Positions 45,431 through 54,210 of a stretch of DNA of 64,000 nt are shown here, piece after piece (the first letter of the stretch is position 1; each line of letters begins with the position of its first letter). Source of the DNA: Pseudomonadota bacterium (GTDB taxonomy: Bacteria; Pseudomonadota; Alphaproteobacteria; Rhizobiales; Xanthobacteraceae); NCBI GenBank assembly GCA_023451825.1, contig JAEXYA010000011.1:1-64000 (forward strand), given 5' to 3'. The notes under the pieces were generated by a model. The model worked only from the letters and a program-made list of their open reading frames with translations. It was not told the DNA's origin and did not search any database. The position numbers were made by a program, and so were the translations under genes.

Positions 45431-46792
45431 TCACACCACCATCATCACGGGATTTTCGATCAGCTTCTTGAAGGCCGTGATCAGCTCTGCACCAAGCGCG
45501 CCGTCGATGGCGCGGTGGTCGCAGGACAGCGTCACGCTCATCATGGTCGCGGCGACGATCTGGCCGTTGCGGACGACCGCCCGCTCCTCGCCGGTGCCGA
45601 CGGCCAGGATCGAGGACTGCGGCGGGTTGATCACCGCGGTAAAGTCCTTGATGCCGAACATGCCGAGATTGGAGACCGACGACGCGCCGCCCTGATATTC
45701 ATGCGGCTTCAGCTTCTTCGCCTTGGCGCGCGCGGCGAGTTCCTTCATCTCGTTGGAGATGGCGGAGATCGACTTGATTTCGGCCTGGCGGATGATCGGC
45801 GTGATCAAGCCGAACGGCAGCGCCACGGCAACGCCGATGTCGGAATGCTTGTGGCGCAGCATGGCCGCTTCCGTCCACGACACGTTCGCTTCCGGAATCT
45901 TCTGCAGCGCGACGGCCATCGCCTTGATGATGAAGTCGTTGACCGACAGCTTGTAGTTCGGCTTGCCGTCCTTGTCCTTGCCGGCCGCAGCATTGATCTC
46001 TTCGCGCGCAGCGGAGAGCTTGCCGAGATCGCAATCGACGGTGAGATAGAAGGTCGGCATCGAATTGGTCGCGGCGGTGAGACGCTGCGCGATGGTGCGG
46101 CGCATGGAGTCATGCGGCACGGTCTCGTAGGAGCCCTCCTCGTAGAGGCCGAGGATCGCCTGATCGGACATTGCAGGCGCACCACCTGCTCCCGCCGGAG
46201 CGGCTGCACCAGCGGCCGGCGCCTTCAGCGCACCGCCAGACTTTGCCTTTTCAACGTCGGCCGCAACGACACGGCCGCGCGGGCCAGTGCCGTTGACGCG
46301 GCTGACATCAATGCCGGCTTCCTTGGCGAGACGACGTGCCAGCGGCGACGAGAACACGCGCGCACCGGCGTTCGCAGCGGCCTGAGCGGGTGCAGGCGCA
46401 GCAGCCGGCTTCGGCGCTTCCTGCTTGGCTTCGGCCTTCGGCTCCGGCTTGGCTTCGGACTTTGCTTCAGCCTTCGGCTCGGGCTTCGCCTCGGCCTTGG
46501 CTTCCGGCTTCGCAGCACCACCGCCCGACGCCGCATCCTTCACATCCTCGCCTTCGGCAGCGAGGATCGCGATGACCTCGTTCACCGGCACATCGGCGGT
46601 GCCTTCCGCGATCAAGATTTTTGCGATCGTGCCTTCATCGACGGCTTCGACTTCCATCGTCGCCTTGTCGGTCTCGATCTCCGCGATCACGTCGCCGGAC
46701 TTGACCGCATCGCCCTCTTTCTTGAGCCACTTGGCAAGGTTGCCCTTCTCCATCGTGGGCGACAGCGCAGGCATCAGGATGTTAATCGGCAT
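45431..46792 (-). CDS. pdhC: Pyruvate dehydrogenase dihydrolipoamide acetyltransferase (E2)
   Basis: Core of the pyruvate dehydrogenase complex; transfers acetyl from lipoamide to CoA. About 453 residues: one N-terminal lipoyl domain with the lipoylated lysine in IETDKATMEVEA, a long Ala/Pro/Lys/Glu linker (about 85-135) of repeated KAEAKPEP units, the peripheral-subunit-binding domain (SSPLARRLAKEAGIDVSRVNGTGPRGRV) and the catalytic domain with SCDHRAIDGA (catalytic His). The start is the ATG at 46792; the open frame upstream of it is not coding. Confidence 0.95.
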   Translation of the reverse strand: MPINILMPALSPTMEKGNLAKWLKKEGDAVKSGDVIAEIETDKATMEVEAVDEGTIAKILIAEGTADVPVNEVIAILAAEGEDVKDAASGGGAAKPEAKAEAKPEPKAEAKSEAKPEPKAEAKQEAPKPAAAPAPAQAAANAGARVFSSPLARRLAKEAGIDVSRVNGTGPRGRVVAADVEKAKSGGALKAPAAGAAAPAGAGGAPAMSDQAILGLYEEGSYETVPHDSMRRTIAQRLTAATNSMPTFYLTVDCDLGKLSAAREEINAAAGKDKDGKPNYKLSVNDFIIKAMAVALQKIPEANVSWTEAAMLRHKHSDIGVAVALPFGLITPIIRQAEIKSISAISNEMKELAARAKAKKLKPHEYQGGASSVSNLGMFGIKDFTAVINPPQSSILAVGTGEERAVVRNGQIVAATMMSVTLSCDHRAIDGALGAELITAFKKLIENPVMMVV

Positions 46793-46794
46793 TG

Positions 46795-47100
46795 TCAGTG
46801 ACCTTGTTGCGACCGCGGCGTGGTGGCGCCCATGTCGGTCGGACGAGCAATCTCGGCTTCGAACATATCGACGATGCGGCGCAGCGCCTCGTCCTCGGTG
46901 AATTCGCTCTCGCGCCCATAGGCGCGCGCAGCGTGGCGCGCGATATCGACCAGCAGCAGGCCCCACATTTCCGGGTCCTCGAAGGCGCGCATGAACGCGA
47001 TCGACAGGCCGCCATCGACGACGAAGGCACGCAACACTTCGGTTGCGTCCTCGCGTCCCTCGACATCCGGCGGCAGCGACTGTTCCTTCGGACCGGCCAT
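46795..47100 (-). CDS. DUF5076 domain protein inside the pdh operon
   Basis: A 101-residue, soluble, acidic protein with no signal sequence. Its core VLRAFVVDGGLSIAFMRAFEDPEMWGLLLVDIARHAARAY fits the DUF5076 family, which is found in the same place in related genomes. It lies between pdhB (17 bases upstream) and pdhC (2 bases downstream), so it must be made with the complex. The role is unknown; an accessory or regulatory subunit of the complex is possible. Confidence 0.8.
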   Translation of the reverse strand: MAGPKEQSLPPDVEGREDATEVLRAFVVDGGLSIAFMRAFEDPEMWGLLLVDIARHAARAYGRESEFTEDEALRRIVDMFEAEIARPTDMGATTPRSQQGH

Positions 47101-47117
47101 GTCAGCCTCCCCCGCGG

Positions 47118-48518
47118 TTAGCGATAGCAGACGGCCTTGGCGGCAGCGACGACCTCGGCCACCGAAGGCAGCGCGAGCTTTTCGAGATTGGCGGCGTAAG
47201 GCATCGGCACGTCCTTACCCGACACGCGCGCGACCGGCGCATCGAGATAATCGAACGCACCTTCCATGATGCGCGCAGAAAGTTCGGCGCCGACGCCGTT
47301 CTGCTGCCAGCCTTCCTCGACACACACGACGCGCGAGGTCTTCTTCACCGACTCGATGATAGTCTCGGTGTCGAGCGGACGCAGCGTGCGCAGGTCGATG
47401 ACCTCCGCCTCGATGCCTTCCTTGGCGAGTTCTTCGGCAGCCTTCAGCGTGTAGGTCATGCCATGGGACCACGAGATCAGCGTGACATCCTTACCGGCGC
47501 GCACGATCTTCGCCTTGCCAATCGGCAGCACGTAGTCGTCGAGCTTCGGCACTTCGCCGGTCTGGCCGTAGAGCATTTCATGCTCGAGGAAGATCACCGG
47601 ATTGGGGTCGCGGATCGCAGCCTTGAGGAGGCCCTTGTAGTCCGCGGCGTTCGATGGCGCGATGACCTTGAGGCCGGGGATCTGCGAGTACCAGGCGGAG
47701 TAGTCCTGGCTGTGCTGGGCGGCGACGCGGGCAGCGGCGCCGTTGGGGCCGCGGAACACCATCTGGCAGGTCATCTGGCCGCCGGACATGTAGAGCGTCT
47801 TGGCGGCGGAGTTGATGATCTGGTCGATCGCCTGCATGGCGAAGTTGAAGGTCATGAATTCGACGATCGGCTTCAGGCCTGCCATGGCCGCGCCGACCCC
47901 GACGCCGGCAAAGCCGTGCTCGGTGATCGGCGTATCGATGACGCGGCGGGCGCCGAATTCCTGCAGCAGGCCCTGGGTGACCTTGTAGGCACCCTGATAT
48001 TCGGCGACTTCCTCGCCCATCACGAACACGTCGCCGTCGCGGCGCATTTCTTCCGCCATCGCGTCGCGCAGCGCTTCGCGGATGGTCATGGTGACCATCT
48101 CGGTGCCTTCCGGAATATCCGGATCGGGCAGCAATTCGAACTTGGGCGCTTCCGGCGTCTTGGCGCCGTCGCTTTCCTTCTTCGGCTCGGCGGCAGGCTT
48201 CGCCTCCGGCGTCTTCTCGGCGTCGGCGGGCGGCGCAGCCTTCTTCGCCGGCTCCGGCTCGGCATTGGCGTCCTCGCCTTCCGCGACAATGGTCGCGATC
48301 GGCGTGTTCACCGCGACGTCATTGGTGCCTTCCGGCACCAGGATCTTGCCGAGCGTGCCTTCATCGGTCGCTTCGACTTCCATCGTCGCCTTGTCGGTCT
48401 CGATCTCGGCGATCACGTCGCCGGACTTGATGGTGTCGCCTTCCTTCTTCAGCCACTTCGAAAGGTTGCCCTTTTCCATCGTGGGGGACAGCGCGGGCAT
48501 CAGCACTTGAATTGCCAT
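47118..48518 (-). CDS. pdhB: Pyruvate dehydrogenase E1 beta subunit with N-terminal lipoyl domain
   Basis: The beta subunit of the heterotetrameric E1. The 466-residue protein is a fusion: residues 1-78 are a lipoyl domain (lysine in IETDKATMEVEA) nearly identical to that of PdhC, residues 80-140 are a charged Ala/Pro linker, and the rest is the transketolase-like E1 beta (TITEHGFAGVGVGAAMAGLKP, QIINSAAKTLYMSGGQ, FLEHEMLYG). This fusion is a known feature of alphaproteobacterial E1 beta. Confidence 0.95.
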   Translation of the reverse strand: MAIQVLMPALSPTMEKGNLSKWLKKEGDTIKSGDVIAEIETDKATMEVEATDEGTLGKILVPEGTNDVAVNTPIATIVAEGEDANAEPEPAKKAAPPADAEKTPEAKPAAEPKKESDGAKTPEAPKFELLPDPDIPEGTEMVTMTIREALRDAMAEEMRRDGDVFVMGEEVAEYQGAYKVTQGLLQEFGARRVIDTPITEHGFAGVGVGAAMAGLKPIVEFMTFNFAMQAIDQIINSAAKTLYMSGGQMTCQMVFRGPNGAAARVAAQHSQDYSAWYSQIPGLKVIAPSNAADYKGLLKAAIRDPNPVIFLEHEMLYGQTGEVPKLDDYVLPIGKAKIVRAGKDVTLISWSHGMTYTLKAAEELAKEGIEAEVIDLRTLRPLDTETIIESVKKTSRVVCVEEGWQQNGVGAELSARIMEGAFDYLDAPVARVSGKDVPMPYAANLEKLALPSVAEVVAAAKAVCYR

Positions 48519-48551
48519 AGTAACTCCGGATCGCTCTAGCTTGCGCGCTTC

Positions 48552-49577
48552 TTAGCGGTAGATGTCGGTGTAAAGCTCGGACGCATCCGGCTCGGGATCG
48601 TTCTGTGCGAAGTCAGCCGACGCATTGACGATCTCGCGGACTTCGGCGTCGATCGCCTTCAGATCCTGCTCGCTCACCTTCGCTTCCAGCAAACGGGCAC
48701 GCACCTGCTCGATCGGGTCCTGGTCGTGGCGGATTTTTTCGACTTCCTCACGCGTACGATACTTCGCAGGGTCGGACATCGAGTGGCCGCGATAGCGATA
48801 GGTCTGCATTTCAAGAATGTACGGCCCCTTGCCAGCGCGGCACCACGCGACGGCCTTGTCGGCAGCAGCCTTCACGGCACGCACATCCATGCCATCGACC
48901 TGCTCGCCCGGAATGTTGAAAGAGACACCGCGCTTGGAGAAGTCGGTCTGCGCCGAGGAGCGCACCACCGAGGTGCCCATGGCGTAGCGGTTGTTCTCGA
49001 TGACGTAGATCACCGGCAGCTTCCAGAGCTCCGCCATGTTGAAGCTCTCATAGACCTGGCCCTGGTTCGACGCGCCGTCGCCGAAGTAAGCGACCGAGAC
49101 ATTGTCGTTCTCGCGATAGCGGTTGGCGAAAGCGAGACCGGTGCCGAGCGAGACCTGCGCGCCGACGATGCCGTGGCCGCCGTAAAAATGCTTCTCCTTG
49201 CTGAACATGTGCATGGAGCCGCCCTTGCCCTTGGAGTAGCCGCCGCGGCGTCCCGTCAGCTCGGCCATCACGCCATTGGCGTCCATGCCGCAAGCAAGCA
49301 TGTGGCCATGGTCGCGGTAACCGGTGATGATCTGATCACCATACTTCAATGCCATCTGCATGCCGACGACGACGGCTTCCTGGCCGATATAGAGATGGCA
49401 GAAGCCGCCGATCGCGCCCATGCCGTAGAGCTGGCCCGCCTTCTCTTCAAAGCGCCGGATCAGCAGCATGTCGCGCAGCGCGCGCATTTCCTGATCGCGG
49501 TTGAAAGCGGGCGGCGACGCTTTGGCGTCATTGCTCGATGCCTGCTCAGCGGGAGCGCTTTTCTTCGGTGCGGCCAT
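48552..49577 (-). CDS. pdhA: Pyruvate dehydrogenase E1 alpha subunit
   Basis: Thiamine-diphosphate-binding subunit that decarboxylates pyruvate. The 341-residue protein has the ThDP motif GDGASNQGQVYESFNMAELW ending in an NN-type pair (IENNRYAMGTS), the phosphorylation-loop-like RYRGHSMSDP, and GRRGGYSKGKGGSMH. It has an Ala/Lys-rich N-terminus before the core. First gene of the pdhA-pdhB-DUF5076-pdhC-lpdA operon; the 279-base gap upstream is AT-richer and probably holds its promoter. Confidence 0.95.
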   Translation of the reverse strand: MAAPKKSAPAEQASSNDAKASPPAFNRDQEMRALRDMLLIRRFEEKAGQLYGMGAIGGFCHLYIGQEAVVVGMQMALKYGDQIITGYRDHGHMLACGMDANGVMAELTGRRGGYSKGKGGSMHMFSKEKHFYGGHGIVGAQVSLGTGLAFANRYRENDNVSVAYFGDGASNQGQVYESFNMAELWKLPVIYVIENNRYAMGTSVVRSSAQTDFSKRGVSFNIPGEQVDGMDVRAVKAAADKAVAWCRAGKGPYILEMQTYRYRGHSMSDPAKYRTREEVEKIRHDQDPIEQVRARLLEAKVSEQDLKAIDAEVREIVNASADFAQNDPEPDASELYTDIYR

Positions 49578-49856
49578 GAAAATTCCGGATACGAGAGAGG
49601 AAGTTGGTTCTTCCTACTCCAACTGCTTGCGGCGTGAAAGGGATTGCGTCGCGCGGAATGCCACACTGTTATTTCGCACTGCAGCGAGAGTGCGAAACTT
49701 TAGAACGCGACAGCGATGCGTTTTGTAATTTGCGGAATAGAAATGAGCGAAGCCGTCATTTCATCGCAACAAATGGCGACGAAGCGCTAACCATCACATT
49801 CATGCAAAGCAGAATTGCTCCACATGATCGCGACTCACATCGTGCGAATGTGAATC

Positions 49857-50174
49857 TCAGTTCGGCTTGAGAACGCGAACGACATCGCGCGAATGCGCAT
49901 AGTCGAGCTGCCAGCGAACACGCTCATCGAGCATGTCGGGATCGAGGCTGTTGGAGCGCAGCAGCGCCACGCGCTGCTCGGCCTTGGCCCGCTCCTTCTT
50001 GAGCTGCACCAGTTCGGAGGTCAGCGCAGTGATCTCCTGGTCGAGCTCCTGCCGCGCGTTGAGGCCATACTTGCCGGTATAGGCATTCATGCCGAAATAG
50101 CTGACCAAGAGCGCGGCCACGGCATAGAGCACGAGGCCGGTCAGGACCGATTTCAGGCGGGTATGTTTGACCAT
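49857..50174 (-). CDS. FtsB/DivIC-like septum formation protein
   Basis: A 105-residue bitopic protein with one N-terminal transmembrane helix (about 9-28), then a coiled coil (about 40-75, LDQEITALTSELVQLKKERAKAEQRV) and a C-terminal part LDPDMLDERVRWQLDYA typical of the family. FtsB/DivIC links FtsL and FtsQ in the divisome. It is upstream of pdhA, where rhizobial genomes usually keep it next to eno; here eno is 10 kb away. Confidence 0.85.
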   Translation of the reverse strand: MVKHTRLKSVLTGLVLYAVAALLVSYFGMNAYTGKYGLNARQELDQEITALTSELVQLKKERAKAEQRVALLRSNSLDPDMLDERVRWQLDYAHSRDVVRVLKPN

Positions 50175-50239
50175 GCCTGAAAATGCGACGGCCCGGTTAA
50201 AGCGACGCTAACAACCGGGCCGCGGGGCGAACAGACGCG

Positions 50240-50794
50240 TTATTTCTTGTGCAGGGCGACCCAGGCGGCGAATGCGTCGATATAGGCCTGCAGCACCGGA
50301 CGGATCGATTCCTTGACGATCTCGCCATTCTCGTCAAACGCATCGGCGATAGCGTTCAGATAGATTTCCGGCTGCGGCAGGATCGGGCCGACGATGCCTG
50401 GCAGAACTTGGCGCAGGCTCATGACGGCCGACGATCCGCCGCCCGGTCCGGGCGCGTTGCCGACGATGCCGGTCGGCTTGCCCAGGAACGAGCTTTTGCC
50501 GAACGGGCGCGACCCGATGTCAATGGCGTTCTTGAGCACACCCGAGGTTCCGCGATTATATTCCGGGGTCACGAAGATCACAGCGTCGGACGCCTGGATG
50601 GTCTCACGGAACTTGAGCCAGTCGGCGGGCGGATTGGCTTCCAGATCCTGATTGAAGAAGGACAGATCGTGCAACGTCACGATGTTCAGCTTCAGCGACG
50701 CCGGCGCCAGCTTGGCGAGAGCCTTGGCAACCTTGAGCGAAAACGACTGCTGGCGGAGGCTGCCGACGATAACGGCAACGCTGTGAGTGGTCAT
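50240..50794 (-). CDS. NADPH-dependent FMN reductase (chromate/quinone reductase family)
   Basis: A 184-residue flavodoxin-fold protein: GSLRQQSFSLKVAKAL binds the FMN phosphate, and PEYNRGTSGVLKNAID is the usual FMN-isoalloxazine loop. Members reduce quinones, azo compounds, chromate or FMN with NAD(P)H. The ATG at 50794 gives the normal length; the frame is open further upstream but that part is not conserved in character. The 287-base gap to the divergent caspase-like gene shows no other clear signal. Confidence 0.88.
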   Translation of the reverse strand: MTTHSVAVIVGSLRQQSFSLKVAKALAKLAPASLKLNIVTLHDLSFFNQDLEANPPADWLKFRETIQASDAVIFVTPEYNRGTSGVLKNAIDIGSRPFGKSSFLGKPTGIVGNAPGPGGGSSAVMSLRQVLPGIVGPILPQPEIYLNAIADAFDENGEIVKESIRPVLQAYIDAFAAWVALHKK

Positions 50795-51081
50795 GAAATG
50801 TCCTCTGAAATGAACGCCGCTGAGGGCGCAACCGGCATACGCGTTCCTTCTCCCATCCGGTGAAACCATGCAAGTGCATGAACACGTCATTCGAACGGAG
50901 GATGCAACTTCGCGCAGCGTTTGCGTACACAACTGCGTGACGGCGCTGCCGCGCCGCGCGTTCGGGTTGCCGGTTATCGAACCGGTCGCCCGGAGCGCGC
51001 GACCAACCACATGACAAGACCCGGCACGGCAGTGTCCTTTGTGGCGACCAAAATGCAGGTGCCTGAACTTAGAGGCGTTCG

Positions 51082-52845
51082 ATGCGGAAACTTGGCCTGA
51101 TGGCTTCCCTCGCCTTCGCAGCTACCTTGCTGACCCAGCCCGCGCTGGCCGACAAGCGCGTGGCACTCGTGATCGGCAACGCGGCCTACCAGAACGTCAT
51201 CAAGCTCACGAACCCCGCTAATGATGCCAATGCAATGACCGAGATGCTGAAGGCCGCCAATTTCGATATCGTCGAAGGCCGGCGCGATCTGAAAGCCATC
51301 GAGATGCGCCGGGCCCTGCGCGACTTTACCGACAAGGCCCGCACCGCAGACGTCGCGGTGATCTATTTCGCCGGCCACGGGATCGAGGTGGACGGCACCA
51401 ATTATCTGATCCCCACCGATGCCCTGCTGGAACGCGATAGCGACGTCTATGACGAAGCATTCTCGCTGGAGCGCATCCTCGCTGCCGTCGAGCCAGCGAA
51501 GAAGCTGCGGCTCGTGATCCTCGATGCCTGCCGCGACAACCCGTTTCTGAAGACGATGAAGCGGACCACGGCCTCGCGCGCGATCCCGCGCGGCCTTGCG
51601 AAAGTCGAGCCCGCCAGCCCGAACACGCTGATCGCCTATTCGGCCAAGGCGGGCTCCACGGCGCTTGATGGCGACAGCAGGAACAGCCCGTTCACGACTG
51701 CACTGGTGCGCCACATCGCGACACCCGGCCTCGACCTGCGCAAGGCGTTCGGCTTCGTCCGCGACGAGGTCATGAAGGATACCGGCAACCGCCAGGAGCC
51801 CTATGTCTATGGCTCGCTCGGCGGCGAGGATGTGGCGCTGGTCCCCGTCGCGGCGCCAGCCACGAATGCACAAACCGAAGCGCGCCGCGACTATGAACTG
51901 GCCATGCAGGTCGGCACCGGCGATGGCTGGAACGCTTTTCTCGGCCAGCACCCCACCGGCTTCTACGCCAACCTCGCCAGGGCGCAGCTTGCCAAGATCG
52001 CCGCCGACAATGCGCATGCGGCGGCCAGCGAGAAGGCACGCCTCGCCGCCGAAGAGAAAACCCGGCTCGCAGCCGAAGGCGCGAAGAAGGCTGAGCAAGC
52101 CAAAGCCGCTGCCGATGCCAAAGCCGCCGAGGATGCAAAGATCGCGGCAGAGAAACGCAAGGCAGCTGAGCAGGAACGTGTGGATGTAGCCGAGCGCAGC
52201 CGTGCGGCCACCGAGGCAAAATCGGACGCGGCAAAGCCTGCCACCTCGACAACCGCCCCACCAAGCTCTCCGCAGATTGCCGCCCTCGCACCAGCGTCCA
52301 CGGAAGCGCCAAAGACCGCGACATCGGCCGATCTGGCCCGCCAAATTCAGGTCGAGCTTCAACGTGTCGGCTGCCTGCAAGGTTCGGTGCAGGACAGTTG
52401 GACCAGCGCCTCCGGCAGATCTCTGGATCGCTTCAACCGCTATGCCTCGACCAAATTCGACAGCAAGATCGCCAGCGTCGATGCGCTGGGCGCGATCAAG
52501 GCAAGGTCGTCGCGTGTCTGTCCCCTCGCCTGCGTCCATGGCAGCCGCGCCGATGGCGACAAATGCGTCAAGATCGTCTGCCGTAGCGGCAGCTTCCTGA
52601 ATGACGACAACGAATGCGAGAAGACGCGCAGCCGTAACGAGGCGAAGCGCAATGTGCCTCGCCGCGAACGCATTGAAGCCGAGGAACAGGATCGCCCGCG
52701 CGTCCAAGCCCGCGCGCCGCGTGCTACTCAGCCCTCTGGCCAAATCGTGTGTGACGCCGCCGGCTGCCGCCCGGTTCGCCCCGGCTGCCGCCTCGTGATG
52801 AAGGACATGCGGATCGGGCTGACGAATGTTGAAGTGTGCAATTAA
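51082..52845 (+). CDS. Exported caspase-fold protein with coiled coil and Cys-rich C-terminus
   Basis: A 587-residue protein with a Sec signal (cleaved after ALA, about 23), a caspase p20-like domain (about 25-260) with His99 in YFAGHGIE and Cys150 in ILDACRDNP, an Ala/Lys/Glu coiled coil (about 305-375), a peptidoglycan-binding-like segment (about 415-475, IQVELQRVGCLQGSVQ) and a basic, cysteine-rich C-terminus (about 490-587). Domain order is opposite to that of the TPR-caspase at 27540, with an N-terminal catalytic domain. It may act at the cell wall. Substrate unknown. Confidence 0.9.
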   Translation: MRKLGLMASLAFAATLLTQPALADKRVALVIGNAAYQNVIKLTNPANDANAMTEMLKAANFDIVEGRRDLKAIEMRRALRDFTDKARTADVAVIYFAGHGIEVDGTNYLIPTDALLERDSDVYDEAFSLERILAAVEPAKKLRLVILDACRDNPFLKTMKRTTASRAIPRGLAKVEPASPNTLIAYSAKAGSTALDGDSRNSPFTTALVRHIATPGLDLRKAFGFVRDEVMKDTGNRQEPYVYGSLGGEDVALVPVAAPATNAQTEARRDYELAMQVGTGDGWNAFLGQHPTGFYANLARAQLAKIAADNAHAAASEKARLAAEEKTRLAAEGAKKAEQAKAAADAKAAEDAKIAAEKRKAAEQERVDVAERSRAATEAKSDAAKPATSTTAPPSSPQIAALAPASTEAPKTATSADLARQIQVELQRVGCLQGSVQDSWTSASGRSLDRFNRYASTKFDSKIASVDALGAIKARSSRVCPLACVHGSRADGDKCVKIVCRSGSFLNDDNECEKTRSRNEAKRNVPRRERIEAEEQDRPRVQARAPRATQPSGQIVCDAAGCRPVRPGCRLVMKDMRIGLTNVEVCN

Positions 52846-52855
52846 AAGCAGAGCC

Positions 52856-52965
52856 GTAGGATGGGTTGAGCGTCTTCGCGAAAACCCATCGCTTTTCCTC
52901 GCGGCTGGCTCGGCTGATGGGTTTTCGCTCCGGCGCTGCGCGCCTGCGCTCAACCCATCCTACAA
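52856..52965. repeat. Intergenic palindromic repeat, family A (copy 5)
   Basis: GTAGGATGGGTTGAGCG ... CGCTCAACCCATCCTAC exact outer arms and inner GAAAACCCATCG / GATGGGTTTTCG arms. It fills the gap between the convergent caspase-like and MFS genes, 10 bases after one stop and 3 before the other. Confidence 0.92.
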
Positions 52966-52968
52966 GTC

Positions 52969-54210
52969 TCACTCCAGCCGCTCCATCTCACGGAGCGTCG
53001 GAAAAAGCTTCATCCAGATTAGCGCAATGGCTACTGTGCCGAGCCCACCGATCAGCGCGGCCGGCACCGTGCCGAACAATGCCGCCGTGACACCGCTTTC
53101 GAACTGGCCGAGCTGGTTCGAGGTGTTGATGAAGAGATAGTTCACCGCGCCGACACGCCCGCGCATTTCATCCGGCGTGGCGAGCTGCACCAACGAGAAG
53201 CGGATCACGACGCTGACAGTGTCCGCAGCGCCAAGCACCGCCAGCGCGGCGACGGACAACCACAGCCATTGCGAGACAGCAAACACCGCCGTTGCCAGAC
53301 CGAAAATGATCACCGCCTGGAACATGCGCATGCCGACGCGGCGATTGATCGACCAGCGCGTCAGCACGATCGTGGTGAGCAGTGCGCCCACCGCCGGCGC
53401 TGCGCGCATCACGCCGAGGCCCCACGGGCCGGTCTGCAGGATATCGCGGGCATAGATCGGCAAGAGCGCCGTCGCGCCGCCGAGCAGCACGGCGAACAGG
53501 TCTAGCGAGATCGTGCCCAGAATGTTCGGGTTGCTGCGGACGAAGGTGACGCCTGCGAACAGCGTCCGCAGCGATGGAGGATCCTTCACCGCGACCTCGC
53601 GCGCCAGCTTGATCGCCAGATTGAGCAAGGCGCCAAAGATCCAGAACACCGCCATCAGTACATAAGGCGTCGATGGCGACAGCGCATAAGCGATACCACC
53701 GAGCGCGGGGCCGCAGATCATCGCCACCTGAAACACACCGGTGGAGAGCGCCGTCGCCTTCTGCAGATGGCCCTCCGGCACGACGCCTGGCAGCAGCGCA
53801 GAGCCGGCCGGAGCTTCGAATGCAGTGGCGGCGCCGATCACCACCAGCGCCACGAAAATCTGCGGCGCGGTGATCCAGCCGCCATAGGTGCCCCAGGCCA
53901 TCAGCACTGCAGTGATACCCTGCAGCAGCTGGCACAGCATCACCACGCGGCGACGGTCATAGCGGTCGGCGATATGGCCGGCGAAGAACACAAGCGCCAG
54001 CATGGGCGCGAATTGCGCGAGCCCCACCATGCCCAGCTGGAAGGCACTACCGGTCATGTCGTAGATCTGCCAGCCGACGGCCACCGCGGCGATCTGCGAG
54101 GCGAAGCGCGAGAAGCTGCGCGACACCATGTAGTAAAGATAAGGCGGATGGCGCAGCAACAGGCGCGCGCCATCGCTCACGACGTCGGTCGATTGGTCGG
54201 CGAGTGTCAT
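52969..54210 (-). CDS. MFS transporter (DHA3/EntS-like)
   Basis: A 413-residue, about 12-helix major facilitator with the loop-2 motif GHIADRYDRRRVV (G-x3-D-R-x-R-R type) and loop-8 counterpart around RWSINRRVGMR. Family DHA3 members export siderophores, macrolides or other drugs. Its start overlaps the stop of the upstream MDR gene (ATGA), so the two are one unit. The substrate is unknown. Confidence 0.88.
   Translation of the reverse strand: MTLADQSTDVVSDGARLLLRHPPYLYYMVSRSFSRFASQIAAVAVGWQIYDMTGSAFQLGMVGLAQFAPMLALVFFAGHIADRYDRRRVVMLCQLLQGITAVLMAWGTYGGWITAPQIFVALVVIGAATAFEAPAGSALLPGVVPEGHLQKATALSTGVFQVAMICGPALGGIAYALSPSTPYVLMAVFWIFGALLNLAIKLAREVAVKDPPSLRTLFAGVTFVRSNPNILGTISLDLFAVLLGGATALLPIYARDILQTGPWGLGVMRAAPAVGALLTTIVLTRWSINRRVGMRMFQAVIIFGLATAVFAVSQWLWLSVAALAVLGAADTVSVVIRFSLVQLATPDEMRGRVGAVNYLFINTSNQLGQFESGVTAALFGTVPAALIGGLGTVAIALIWMKLFPTLREMERLE

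Noticed and set aside
46793..46966. 58-codon N-terminal extension of pdhC
   Set aside because: It overlaps the DUF5076 gene in another frame and precedes the normal E2 start MPINILMPAL.
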